This document shows positions 11,201 to 24,589 of a stretch of DNA of 64,000 bases, piece by piece; within the stretch, counting starts at the first letter, position 1; each line of letters opens with the position of its first letter. The stretch is from Manihot esculenta (taxonomy: Eukaryota; Streptophyta; Magnoliopsida; Malpighiales; Euphorbiaceae), in NCBI RefSeq assembly GCF_001659605.2, contig NC_035161.2, forward strand, positions 29,869,691 to 29,933,690. Direction: 5' to 3'. Below the pieces are notes generated by a model. That model searched no databases. It saw nothing but the letters and a program-made list of their open reading frames with translations, and had not been told where the DNA came from. A program made the translations under genes and the position numbers.

Positions 11201-14200
11201 ATCATTTTGCCTTCTGGAAATGGATGAGATTGGGGGCGTAATTTTTTAAATCTGTTTTAAAGATTAAATGCCTTGTCTAATTCCCCAATCGTGTTTTTAA
11301 TTATATTTTAACCTGTATTGTTCCTTTGCATACAAAATGGGTGATAATGCAGTGATAACTTATAGGTGACTTAGTCCTTGAAGTGTTTCTAAGCCACGCG
11401 AAACCCACACATTGTGGTAAATTGTTTGTATGTGAATTAGATAATGGAATAGATAATTGTAATTCTATTGACCATGAATTATTATTTAACATACTCATTG
11501 GTGAAATAATTTTTGGTATTTTATTCTATCAATATGATGTCATGGTTACATTTGGAACTAGGATTGGAACTTAAATAATTAGACAGTAAGGATAGCCTTC
11601 ATTATTATGTAGTGCTGATAGCTGATCAAATATAGAAAAATAAGTAAAAAGAATAGAAGTCAGATTTATATCATAATTTTTCAAGTTTAATTTAGATATG
11701 CCAAAATCTTTTTGACTTTGCTGTTTCATAATTTTCTTTTCCTGTGCTAGTGAAACTGTTGTTTTTATGACAATCAGTGTTGTGCTTATGGTTTATTACT
11801 TTGTTCAAGTTTCTCAGATAAGAAGCAAATTTCTGGAAGTACCGTATTTGAAAGCAAGCCTATTGGGCCAAGTATACATGTTTTGGGTCAAGGTCAAAGA
11901 GATTATACTGTAACTCAAAATCACCAGTTCAATCCCATTCCTAATGTATGTATGCGGTGGGACTTAGGACTTTGCTATGCATGATTGATTTGTTTCTATA
12001 CTCTTGACATTTAAGATAAACTGCAGGAGGTTGCATCATCTTCAAGAAGACCAAAGGTCAAGAAGAAGGGCACTGATGATGTACCACCATTGGTACAGCC
12101 AGATCCTGCTGAGCTTCAAGGTTTGCAATATGATGATAATTTCACGCTCTCTTTCCTCTTCTCCGTATTTATGCTAAAATTTTTGGTGCTATCTTTGTTT
12201 AGATGCCACCATCGGGGGCTTCTGTGACATGCTAGAGGACTTGTGTGGTAGAGCTGAAGTTGTGAGTGATGATAGGGGAGAAGCAGAGTGGTTTTCATTG
12301 CCTGCTTCTGATATTAGAATGCTTGTGAATGAAATAATGTCCATTCGTTCAAAAAAACTTCTACATTTGGTTCCTGTAGATATTTTTGTAAGACTCTTAC
12401 GGGTTCTAGATCATCAGATACACCGAGCAGAGGGTTTGTCTGTTGATGAATGTGATCACGTGAGTTTCTTGTTCTCTTATTTTGGTCCTGAATTCCTTTT
12501 TATGCTATGTTTTATTTGTGGCACTGTACTTATGCTTCCTTCTTTTTTGTCTGGCGTTTTTAATGTTTTTAGAAGATCAGATGTTAAGATTGTAATATTT
12601 GCTTTTTATTTGGTATTGTCTTCCAACATAAATCTCTCATATTTCTGCATTGTAGTCCATTATCTGTTGTTTCTTAGGATAATTTTGCCATTCACCAATT
12701 GACTGGAATATTTATCTTGGCTTTTGTGCACTAATTCAAAAATCCTTAAAGAATGTCTTTAAATGAAACCTCAACTGATTATGAGGTTAATTTTACTAAA
12801 GAGAATCAATTTATGTTTCCAGATATGGGATCTTGTTTAGCTTTTGTGGATGTCAATTATTGATTGCTGTCATAAAATGTCTTAGAAATCAATGAGTTCT
12901 ACAGTCTGCCTTTTACTTGCATCGCCAGCATCAACCATGTTTTGTTTATTAAAATTATAGTACTGGAATCTTCTGTATAATTTTCTTTTCAAGGGTTTTC
13001 TTGATGGATAAATATCTAATCAGGTTTCAGTTGAAAGATCTGATTTGTTGATTTCCCCTTAAATCTTACCATGTAGATTTTTATTTTCATGATATTCTAC
13101 ACCCAGATGTATGATGTAGTTATTGTTTTCGTTCCTAATGTTGCAGGATTCAGACGCAGTCTCCTTGATCTTTTGTTCCTTGGAATCCATTCATGCAGCT
13201 CTAGGTGTAATGGCTCATAACAACATGCCAAAGCAACTGTATAAAGAAGAGGTTCATCTTATATTTTTATTTCTTCATTTGTTCTTTCTAATCTAGATTA
13301 ACAGTGTATCATAATAGTTCTCATGTTTTTTATCCCCCTTTCTCTTCACACAGTGTGCCTGCCTTAGTATTTTATATGATTCTAACTTCTTATGACTGAT
13401 TATGGCATTTTCGTATCAGAACATTGAAAGAATTCTCGAGTTCTCTAAGCATCAAATAATGGATGTAATGTCAGCTTATGATCCATCATATCGCGCATTG
13501 CATAAGCCAAATGAAAATGTGGCACCTGAAGGTATATCTTATGTGTTTATAACATGCCTGCTGTTTTCCCCCTCTTTTTTTTTGACATCAAATTAATTAG
13601 TTCTTCACTTTCTATGCTCTTTGTACATCTAATTCTCTTGATTATCAGGTGATGAAGATGAAGAAATTGAGACTGAATATGGTTCAGCAAGCAAGAGAAG
13701 GCGTACTCAAAAGAGTACAAAACTGAAGAAATCAATATCAAACAAGTGTGCTTATCAATATACTATTCCCTGACATTGAATATTATTGTTAAATTTGGGC
13801 CAGGCCTAACTCACCCCAAAAGCTAGCTCAAGGGGGAGGAGTGCCTATAGTCCATATAAGGGGCACATTACCCCTTTCCACAACCAACCGATGTGAGATT
13901 CAACACACACCCTCATGCCCAGAATTTTTACTGGTGCGTGGCACATTTATGGGGCGCCCAACATCAGATGGGGAGGCTCTGATACCATGTTAAATTTGGG
14001 CCAGGCCTAATTCACCCCAAAAGCTAGCTCAAGGGGGAGGAGTGCCTATAGCCCATATAAGGGGCACATTACCCCTTTCCACAACCGATGTGGGATTCAA
14101 CAATTATGATGCTTTATAATTTTTTGGAAGTGAGGTTTCTTCTTATTCTTGATGGGTTTTTTTTCTTTGGTAGGGTCTCTGGTGCTGTGAATACCATACT

Positions 14201-17200
14201 ACAAAAACTGTGCACTGTTCTTGGTTTGCTGAAGGATTTGTTGTTGATAGAGAGGTTATCTGATAGTTGCATTCTACAGCTGGTCAAGACAAGCTTCACT
14301 ACATTTCTGGTGGATAATATCCAACTCTTGCAATTGAAGGCAATTGGTTTGATTAGTGGGGTGGGGATCTGTTCTTCATTTTTATTCTTTGAGCGCTTGT
14401 GCATGATGTTTCTACATGTATGCATATATATTTGGAGTCGAGAATGAATATTTATCATACTGTTCTTTGGTCTGAGTCTCTAGGTTTTCTAATGGTGATA
14501 CAGATATTCTATTCATATGCACAACACCGAGCATATATTATCGATGAAGTTGTTCAACTTCTCTGGAAGTTACCATTTTCAAAACGAGCAGTAAGAGCCT
14601 ACCACCTGCCTGATGAAGAACAGAGGCAGATTCAGATGATTACTGCTTTGTTAATTCAATTGGTTCACAGCAGTGCAAATCTTCCTGATCCTTTGAGGGA
14701 AGCAACAACTGGTAATTCTATTTTAGAAGTCTCTTTGGATGCTAGTTATCCAACCAAATGCCATGAAGCAGTCACGGAGACATGCTGTCTTTTCTGGACC
14801 CGGGTTCTTCAGCGCTTTGCATCTGTAAAGAATCAGGATGCTTCTGAAATGAAAGTTATGATGGAAAATCTTGTTATAGATCTATTAACAACTCTAAACT
14901 TACCTGAATACCCTGCATCAGCTCCAATCCTGGAGGTGAGATACACACACTCACTCCCTTAAAATTAAATAAAATTTTTTTTTCTTCTCTGAGGTGTTGG
15001 AATGCATATCCCTTGCATCTTGTTGGACTGATACCTAAGAAACTTTGTTGCAGGTTCTTTGCGTATTGCTACTCCAGAATGCTGGGCTGAAATCCAAGGA
15101 CATTTCTGCGCGCTCCTTGGCGATTGATCTTCTTGGTACAATTGCAACCAGATTGAAGCAGGATGCTGTCATTTGCAGCAGGAACAAATTTTGGATATTA
15201 ATGGAATTGACTGATGGTGATAATGTTGATCATAATTATCCTAAAGATGGATGTTGTGTTTGCTTAGGTGGAAGAGCTGAGAAGACACTGTTTATGTGTC
15301 AAGGTTGTCAGAGATTGTTTCATGCTGATTGCATGGGAGTAAGGGAACATGAGGCTCCTAATCGGAGTTGGCAATGCCAGATTTGTGTCTGCAAGAAGCA
15401 ACTTATTGTGTTACAATCATACTGCAAATCACAGAGCAAGGATAATGGGAAGAAGAATAACTCTAAAGCTTGTGATCCCATTACCAAAGTCGAAATTGTT
15501 CAACAGTTGCTCTTGAATCACCTCCAAGATTCTGTTTCTGCTGATGATGTGCATCTTTTTGTTCGATGGTTTGTACATGAAGCTCTATACTCACTGTTTG
15601 TATATCTTAATAGGTATTGTAGAGAGTACTTGTTTTTTCTGGTTCATGTACAGAGAATTTTTGTGCAGGTTTTATTTATGCTTGTGGTTCAAGGATGATC
15701 CAAAATCTCAACAAAAGATCATGTACTACCTTACTAGACTCAAATCAAAGCTTGTCGTGCGTGATGCTGGGACTACCCATTTGAATTTAATGAGGGACTC
15801 AGCAAAGAAGATTACTTCAGCTCTGGGACAAAATAGTTCTTTCTGTAGAGGGTTTGATAAGATTCTTCATATGCTTCTGGTCAGTAAACTATTTCACTAA
15901 TTCTGTCTTTCTAAGCAATGGTCTTGAATCTTACATTTTTGGTATTTCCAGGCAAGTTTAAGGGAGAACTCTCCTGTAATTAGGGCCAAAGCTTTACGAG
16001 CAGTAAGTGGAAAGTTACATTTGTTTATCTGCAGGGCTTTTGAATTTGGAATAATTGTCTGTTATGGCTGATGAAGTAATCAATGCTCCTTTCCCTTTTG
16101 TATGATGGGATCAGGTCAGTATGATCGTAGAAGTTGATCCGGAAGTATTATGTGACAAACGTGTACAGTTGGCTGTTGAAGGAAGATTCTGTGACTCTGC
16201 AATATCTGTTAGAGAAGCAGCACTGGAACTTGTTGGTAGGCATATTGCATCACATCCTGATGTTGGACTGAAGGTTTGTCAAACTAAATTCACTCATTTA
16301 TGTACATTTGTGGGACATGGTTTTATTATTACATTTGTATCCTCATCATTCTAAATTTTGGTGGTGTTGCAGTATTTTGAGAAACCTTAACTAGTTTAGG
16401 ATTAAGCCTTGTGCGTTGTTGTTGTTGCAGTATTTTGAGAAAGTTGCTGAGAGGATAAAAGATACAGGAGTTAGCGTTCGAAAACGAGCCATCAAAATTA
16501 TACGAGATATGTGCACCTCAAATGCTAGCTTCTCTGAATTTACAACTGCTTGCATTGAAATCATATCTCGCATTAGTGATGATGAGTCGAGTATTCAGGT
16601 AATTTGGAAGCAAATGAAATGAGTTTGTAAATAATTATAATTGTCCATCTCTCTTGATGTTAAATTCTTTGCATATATTGTATAATTATACTGCAATTAA
16701 TCTAGCCTTTTGGGTTAGTGAAAATCTTGTGAACTACACTTGTCAATTTTTATCATTGTTACAGTTAGCAGAGCATTATCTTATTGTTCGACGAGTTACC
16801 CAAGTATATAATGGTTCATGACAATGTCATCTATTTCATTTTTTGAATACCATTCACTTGCATGAAAAATTGTTTATTTCTCTAATTCTATTTCTGATTT
16901 TTATAAGTCTATTATTCTAGGATCTCGTTTGCAAGACATTTTATGAGTTCTGGTTCAAGGAACCATCAGGTTTGCAGACACAATATTTTGGAGATGGTAG
17001 TTCTGTGCCCTTGGAGGTGGCTAAGAAGACTGAGCAAATTGTTGAGATGCTGAGAAAGATGCCAAATCATCAGCTTCTTGTCACTGTTATTAAACGCAAC
17101 TTAGCCCTTGATTTTTTCCCACAATCAGCTAAAGCTGTTGGAATTAATCCTGTATCACTTGCATCAGTTCGTAAGCGCTGTGAGTTAATGTGCAAGTGCT

Positions 17201-18323
17201 TACTGGAAAGGATATTGCAGGTAAAGTTGTTGCTTGTATATGCAAATGCTTTTATTTGGTTTTGAGAAACTTATTTGTTAATTTGTTCTGTCAGGTGGAA
17301 GAAATGAGCAGCGAGGAAGGGGAAGTGCGCACATTACCTTATGTGCTGGCATTGCATGCATTCTGTGTTGTGGATGCTACACTTTGTGCCCCTGCTTCTG
17401 ATCCTTCCCAGTTTGTGGTCACACTGCAGCCATATCTCAAGAGTCAGGTGATCTGAAGTTTGCTTTGTGATGATTTGTGCTTTTCTGATATTGCCTGATG
17501 GCATAAGAGTGCTAGTTATAGTGATTTTGTTTAAATAACAGTATTGGAAATGGTGTGTAACTGTCTCTTTCGGAACTTGACCTCTAATATTATTTAGGGA
17601 ACCAATGTGGAACTGTTGAATAATGAGCCATTACCATATCAAGTAAATAATTCAGAGCAATGAGAGGTTGCACTTGGAAAATTGCTAAATAAGGGGCTAT
17701 TATGTTGTGCAATGGTAACAGTCTTAGGGCTGTGATTGCAAATCAAGAGCAGCTTGACCATGTGAAACTGTTGAAGTTTATTATCAATTTAGATTTCTAT
17801 AGAAGGACCTATTAGACATGGTTATAAGTTTTAACTGGGTGCTTTGTACCTTGATTTGCTTACTAGCTCTAAAAATAATTGGCCTATTAATAACTCATAG
17901 AATCATATTTACACTTATTTGACTTGAGTAGGGTGTGAATAGTAGCCACCTCGCCATGCAAGTTGATCATTTTCTCAACCTAATGATGCCCCTTGACCTT
18001 CGTCATGGTAGGCAGTTTGTATTTTCAGTTGTAATCTTGGATACATATAGATAAATCTGAAATCAGGCCGTCCTAGTTGCATATTGGTCTGTTGGTGGAG
18101 GTCATTTGTATGATCTAATTGGCTTTTTCTTGTGTCCAGGTTGATAACCGAGCAGTTGCTCAGTTACTGGAGAGTATAATCTTTATAATTGATTCTGTTC
18201 TTCCTTTGATCCGAAAGTTGCCTCAAAGTGTTGTTGAAGAGCTTGAACAAGATTTAAAGCACATGATTGTTCGGCATTCATTTTTAACAGTTGTCCATGC
18301 TTGCATCAAGTAATTTATACTGA

Positions 18324-18361
<38 letters not shown>

Positions 18362-21300
18362 CTTTTATAATTTTTCCTAGTCTTTTCTTTCTATTTTTTT
18401 CTTCGTTGCTTTCTTTTGTTAGTCTTTTGAATGTCAGGGTTGTACTTATAACCAGATTTCTTTAATCTGTGCACTGCCCCTTTCCCCTCAACCCGTTTGT
18501 TTTTCTCTCTTTTATTAGGTGAATTGAATATATGTTTGGGTAGTTTGGGTTGAGGAAAGCTATTGTTCTATTTTGTGCTGAAGCAAATCCTATGCTTCTT
18601 GTTGAGGTCAATAGTGAGCTATAATTGTTTGTACTTTAATACGACTCTGCTGCATCTATCTATCACAATGTTTTTGCGTTGCATGTGAAATGAGCACTAA
18701 TGGCATTATATTGACCCCCTTCAAATTTGTTACTTGCTTTGGTACATTACTATAAATTCTATTATGGTCTATGGGGCCAAATACATGTTGTTTTCTCATA
18801 GTTGTGGTACAGTTTCTTGTAATGGAAACTTTCTGTATATTGCATCTTGGAAGATGTTGGTTTTGGGATCTCTAATGTTGTCAATTAACATAGTATATTA
18901 GATTGGGAGGAAAACAAAGGATTATACAGGGATCTAATTTATGACGTTTATCTGTTTTTATGTGCCCCATGTGATTGTTTAGATGAACTTTTTTTTTATA
19001 AAAAAAAATTCCCTTCAACTTTTCAAATTTATAGCTGTTTGGATCTTGTTTACCATGACAGGTGTCTTTGTTCTTTGAGTAGAGTAGCAGGAAAGGGTGC
19101 TGCAATTGTTGAGTATCTTATTCAGGTATTCTTCAAACGTCTGGATGCTCTGGGAACTGATAACAAGCAGGTTGGCAGCTCTATAAGTTTTTCATCTAAT
19201 TATTTGGCTGCCATATTCGTATATATTGTATTTTATGACTTGCTATGAAGCTAAGCCTCTACAGTATGAAAAGCTGCATTCCGTTTTATGTAGTCTTATT
19301 TCTATGCTGTATGCATGTGGATGATACAAAATGGTTTGGATGGATGACAAAATTGTTGAACTGTCTAGATTGTTTCGCACTTAGAGCAAAAGATAGGTGT
19401 GATATCAAACTGCTCTCCTTTGTGCTTGCTTGCTTAGGTAATATTTATATTTTATTTTTGGAATCTAAGAAATTAGTAAATTTATTTTGCTTAAAAAATT
19501 ACCATTAAGAAAAGATCAAATAGAAAATATTTTGGTTCAGTTCTTCTCGAAAATTGTGAAAAGAACTTCATTGAATGGCAAGGATGATCCCAAAACTTCA
19601 TTGAATAATAAGAATGTGCTCTTATAAAGCTGTAGCAGTAAATATACATGTCAATATTTGACAAAATTTGTGAATGCAATGTGAGTTTGATGACATAAAG
19701 TTTGAGTATCTATGTTGATTGTCCATGATCCACACAGTCATGAAAATGTTCGAGTTCCAGTTTTCTGGGAAAATGATCATGTAGAATAATATTCTTTTTA
19801 TATATTACTTTTTGTGATTCCTTCTCAAATGTTGTGGTACTGGATCATATTGTCTCTGTCATATTATGGTACAGAATCCAGCCAACTGCACTTAGATATA
19901 TATGAAAAAAATGCTTCAAACACTTGATTGGCAAGAGAGTTCCTATACTAAAATGACAAATTTGAAAAACAACAGACATCATGGGGGTGATTATTCCAAA
20001 AAATTAATCATGTTTTGTTTGTTTGAAATCTAAACACGGTTTTAGTCAACTTTCAATTTGACATCAATGTTGCAACTCTGTTAAAAGTTCAGAGTTTAGT
20101 CAATCTAGTAAAGTGAACAACTCCTTTTCCATGTGGCCATGACTGATCAAAGCCATTTTTTACTTTGTTTGGCAAAGACTGATTTTCAAACTTACTGTTT
20201 CCATAAGCATAGACACGCAACTCTAAGCATTTTGATGCTTTTAAGGAACTATCTGAGATTGGGAGATTGATTTTGACTAGTTTAGACTTTAGACAAAGCC
20301 AAGCTCACATCTAGTCAAATTAAATAAATCAAATATGCATATGCCAACATCAGTTCAGTTCAATTGTGCTCTACTTGCTTTTTTAATTGAATTGAGGTAT
20401 CCAGGACATGCTCTTCTCTATTGAATTTGTCGCTCTTGACGGCACTTTTCAGAACAGCTATCCTTGGTGAATTTCTGTTCTGTATTAGTTTCACATGAGG
20501 TTTATTTGACTAGTTTAGTGCATATTCTTCCTTTATGCAACAAATATTTTAAACTACAGAATATATTAATTTAGACTTTTTCCCTTGCGCTAATTGCAGC
20601 TAGTGTGTCGTTCTCTGTTTTGTCTTGGATTGCTCATTCGCTATGGGAATTCTTTGCTGAGGATCTCTAGTAACAAAAATATTGATGTTGTCAGCAACCT
20701 CAACTTGTTTAAAAAGTATCTTCGTGTGGAGGATTTTGGCATAAAAGTCAGATCTTTGCAGGTATTTTGTTGTTGGCCTAATTTCTTTTGAAGCCTTTTT
20801 TATTTAAAGTGGTACTTATCTAGTTTTAATTCTTGTAGGCGCTAGGTTTTGTTCTAATTGCTAGGCCGGAATATATGCTGGAAAAGGACATAGGGAAAAT
20901 ATTAGAGGCAACTTTATCTTCTGGTTCTGATGTTCGTCTTAAGGTATTAAGTCCCTGTTGTTCTGCTATTCGATGTTTCACTGGGTACTAATTATTATTT
21001 TGTTCAGATGCAAGCATTGCAAAACATGTATGAATATCTTCTTGATGCTGAAAGCCAAATGGGAACAGAAAATGCCAGTAACGATGTAAATCATCGTCCT
21101 GAAGAGGGGGGCCAAAGTGTTCCTGTTGCTGCTGGTGCAGGTGATACTAACATCTGTGGGGGTATAGTTCAGTTGTACTGGGATAATATTTTGGGAAGAT
21201 GTTTGGATTCTAATGAACAAGTTCGCCAGACTGCACTTAAGGTGAGAACCCCAATTCTTGTTCTTATCATGATCAATCAGTGCTATAAACCTGACCATAG

Positions 21301-23802
21301 CTCACGTGAATGGGAAGCGAAGCAATCAACAATTTTTGTACTGCCTAAGGGAATTTAGAAAATGAAAGCTGTGAACATGAATAAGTGTAATGTTTTCAGG
21401 TTGAACAGCAACTTCTAATTGATGTCAGTATAGGAACTAGATGAAAAATTTCGTGGACTGATTTCTCCTATCTTCCTTGTTGGGGAGCACATATTCTCAC
21501 TGAATTTGAGTTGTGCCTTAAGGCTCCCTTTGTTTTGCGGAAGATATTTTCCAGAAAACTTTCTAACATTTGGGGCACTTGGAAGATATTGGTCAATGGA
21601 AATTAGTTTCCTGGTCAAAGGAAAATTAAATATTTTTTAAGAAAATGACTTTTATTTCTTTTTTTTAAAGAGCAAGTCATTTTATGGATTTTGAGGATCT
21701 TATTAATATCATTGGATGTTCTATTCGTGAAACTTATTAACTCTATTTATTTTTTAACATTGCAGCCAAATAATGGAAAGGAAAATATTTTTTCAACTAT
21801 AAGTTATTTTCTGTGAAAAACGGAGGCTTAAAGTTTTATTTTTTTTTCTGCTGCACTCTTATGCAGATTGTGGAGGTAGTGCTACGTCAAGGTCTGGTTC
21901 ATCCTATCACTTGTGTTCCGTACCTTATAGCACTAGAAACGGATCCTCAGGAGTTGAACTCAAAGTTGGCGCATCATTTATTGATGAATATGAATGAAAA
22001 GTAGGCTCCTCCAATCAAACTTCCCCTTACTTTAAATGTTTTTATGTCAACTTACAAGTAGCTTCATTCCAGGTATCCTGCTTTTTTTGAAAGCCGGTTG
22101 GGGGATGGCCTTCAGCTATCATTTATATTCATGCAGTCTTGCAGTGTTTCTCCTGAAAATCTAAACCTAAAAATCCAAGCTAGAACTGCTGGAAATTTGA
22201 AGGGAAAACCTGAAGGCGGTTCGCTCATTCAAGCAAGGCTTGGAGTTTCCCGGATTTACAAGCTTATTCGTGGAAACCGTGTTTCAAGGAACAAGTTTAT
22301 GTCTTCAATTGTGCGTAAATTTGATAATCCAAGCTGGACAAATTCAGTTATTCCATTTTTGATGTGAGTTCTCTCTCTGTGCCAGTCCAGATTTCACTTC
22401 TCCCCTTTCTGTATATTATTTACAGAGGTTGCTCGGTTTCTTTTTACAGGTACTGCACAGAAGTACTTGCAATGCTGCCGTTTACAACTCCCGATGAACC
22501 ACTTTATTTGATTTATGCTATAAATCGGATAATCCAGGTTAGGGCCGGAGCACTTGAAGCAAATATGAAGGGCTTAATTTTACATTTGTCACAGAGAAAT
22601 TCTGGGAAGTCGCCCCATGAAAATGGGGTAATTCAGCATGAGCCAGGGCGGCCTGTTCTCCATCATATGGCAACAATGGATTTGAATGGGTTAATTCAAC
22701 AAGAGCCAGTTCCACAGCCTGATTTGACTCCTTTGACATCACTTGATTTGAATGGAACAGTTCAGGAAGAGCCTCATCTGTTCTTTAACTCTAATGCCTC
22801 TAGAGAGCCAAAGATGGATAAGAGCTCAGCTGATTCTTTCAGCATCACAGTAGATGATGTGGAGAAAATCCAGGTATGTTTATAAGCTGATATCCAAATG
22901 GAGAAAGCTTTGGTTTGAGTAGCGGAAAGGTTTTATCTGAACATGTACATGGTTTATCTGGGGAAGGGAAAAATGGATTTTCTTATTTGTCATCCTTCGT
23001 TGCTTTTTTTCTTTTTGGTGTTTTGCTAGAGCACATTGTTATTTGATGTCTTGGCGTTTATGACCTTCCTCATCTTTATCCCTCTTTTCTTTTTGGATGA
23101 ACTATTACATGTATAAGAAGAAATGTCAGCATACCTCCGTTTACACTGTTATGCTTTTGCAGGTTAATTGTCTTTGGGCAATTGCATTGCAGCTTCTTTT
23201 GAAACTCAAGAGGCATCTAAAAGTTGTATATAGCCTGAATGATGCTCGCTGCCTGGTAGAAATTTGGTTTCTGCCCTTACAATTCTGTACTGCAGAAAAA
23301 TTTATATTAGACGAGATGCATGGTTGAAGATATAACTTTGCTTTATATGTCTACTATCAGGCTTTCTCTCCAAACGAACCCCCAAAACCGGGGGAAGTTC
23401 TATCAAGGCAGAATATTCCCTTTGACATCAGTGAAACATCAACTAGTGCGCCATCCACGTATCAAGATTTGGTGCAGAGATATCAGGTGAAATGGACATC
23501 CTTTCCTAGGACAGCAATGACATTTGGCTCAATTCTGATACTTCTATTCTAATTTTTTTTTTATCACTTTTCTTGTACAGGAATTCAAGAGTGCTTTAAA
23601 GGAAGATGCAGTTGATTACACCACTTATACAGCGAACATCAAGAGGAAGCGCCCTACACCTAGAAAGACTAAATATGGGCGTATGAATGGAGATGGTGAC
23701 GGTGATGATGATGATGATGATGCAGATTGGAAAGGAGGGGTACGGCGACAAGGTGGTAGTGGCAGGAGAGGTAGCTATGGTAGAGCAGGTAGACAGCGAT
23801 GA
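8297..23802 (+). CDS. SCC2: Sister chromatid cohesion protein SCC2 (NIPBL/Nipped-B), cohesin loader with PHD finger, 28 exons
   Basis: SCC2 with SCC4 loads cohesin onto chromosomes in the nucleus. Exons by splice signals and frame: 8297-8574, 10775-10884, 11818-11945, 12027-12120, 12203-12459, 13147-13251, 13420-13531, 13649-13745, 14174-14360, 14504-14935, 15054-15568, 15669-15879, 15952-16002, 16115-16273, 16431-16598, 16921-17220, 17295-17447, 18140-18309, 19062-19170, 20600-20761, 20839-20943, 21008-21241, 21867-22000, 22073-22363, 22450-22873, 23163-23255, 23361-23486, 23581-23802. They total 5427 nt (1808 aa plus stop). Residues about 667-712 form a C4HC3 PHD finger (CCVC, CQGC, H-x2-C, C-x2-C), a plant SCC2 trait. 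The middle is helical HEAT-like, followed by the Nipped-B C-terminal domain. The tail has a basic KRKRPTPRK stretch, an aspartate run and Gly/Arg repeats. All introns are GT-AG. The N-terminus ([29 protein letters not shown]) fits plant SCC2. Confidence 0.93.
8821..8982 (+). repeat. 81-bp tandem duplication in SCC2 intron 1
   Basis: Two near-identical copies begin at 8821 and 8902 (both start AAGTAACTTAGATGAAATG) and differ by a few substitutions and small indels. The duplication is wholly intronic. Confidence 0.75.
9280..10560. repeat. Probable decayed transposon sequence in SCC2 intron 1
   Basis: This long intron segment has word repetition unlike its flanks. At 9280-9500 there are degenerate copies of ACCCGTGTC/GACACATGTC-like words. 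At 10370-10530 several copies of TAACAGC-type and GGCCATTA-type words face both ways. I could not find convincing terminal repeats or a target duplication, so class and limits are open. Confidence 0.3.
13787..14102 (-). mobile_element. TRIM (terminal-repeat retrotransposon in miniature) in SCC2 intron 8
   Basis: Two direct repeats, 13787-13905 (119 bp) and 13988-14102 (115 bp), each start TGTT and end AACA. Only about 82 bp lies between them. The internal DNA next to the right repeat reads, on the minus strand, TGGTATCAGAGC, the primer-binding site for initiator methionine tRNA, which fixes the orientation. A perfect 5-bp target duplication ATTAT flanks it (13782-13786 and 14103-14107). It has no coding capacity, and its reverse transcription must have been supplied in trans. 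It lies well clear of the splice signals of exons 8 and 9. Confidence 0.9.
18328..18354 (+). repeat. (CT)n microsatellite in SCC2 intron 18
   Basis: An uninterrupted CT dinucleotide run just downstream of the exon 18 donor, continuing into a pyrimidine-rich tract. Confidence 0.9.
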
Positions 23803-24589
23803 TAGCTTCTTGTAAATATGAAATAGTTAGGCTAACATGTACATTAGTTAGGAGAAAGAAAGGCAATAGATTAGCATGACAGCAAACAAAGGTAAAGAAT
23901 TCTGGAAACAGAAGAAAAGAAAGAAAAGAGGTCCTGGGATATGCACAGATTCTGTTGGTGTGGGGCCAGCGGGCAACTTTCAGGAGCTGTTTCCATTTTG
24001 TAATTTGCTCAATATATTGTGACTACATTCTTTTCTGTCAATGAAATTCAAGATTTTTGCGTCAGTCTTCCTCTAGGAGGGAGTCAAATGGTAAAACGAA
24101 CGTCTCAAGTCTTTTCCTCTTCTATTCTCCTGCCCTAGGAACTCGCAATATCTTAAGTAGGAGGTTTTTTTTTTTTTTTTTAAATTTTGTTTGTAGATTG
24201 TAAATTGTGTTGTATATTATGCTACAAAACATAATCTTCCTGTAATTTGTAAATGGAAATGGAACGTTCTTTACAGTTTTTTACGTGACATGATTTATTC
24301 ATCCAGCAAGAAAGTTTATTCCAATGAGGGATTTCGGTTGAATTCACTCCAAAAATTTTGATCAATATTTGACAATATTTAAAAATGACTCATCTCCCAT
24401 TGAGGCTGCTTCTACATATCAAACACAATGGTAAAGTATGAGTAGAGCTTTCTGCGGACCAAGATAGAACAATTATTCGTTTAAAACATTACAGTCAAAA
24501 ATCAAAAAGTGTCTACAAATTGCAACTTCTTTAAGTTACTTCTCTGCAATTACTGGCTGCTGCTAAGTATACTGATCCTTGTAAGAGGT
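23803..24589. other. Intergenic region between convergent SCC2 and BCCP genes
   Basis: It holds the 3' UTRs of two tail-to-tail genes. A T-run lies at 24164-24181. Candidate AT-rich polyadenylation elements occur on both strands, but none can be chosen with confidence. No other feature was seen. Confidence 0.5.

Noticed and set aside
19245..19508. Open frame inside SCC2 intron 19 as an extra exon
   Set aside because: Exons 19 and 20 join in frame and match the family without it, and it lacks suitable flanking splice signals in phase.
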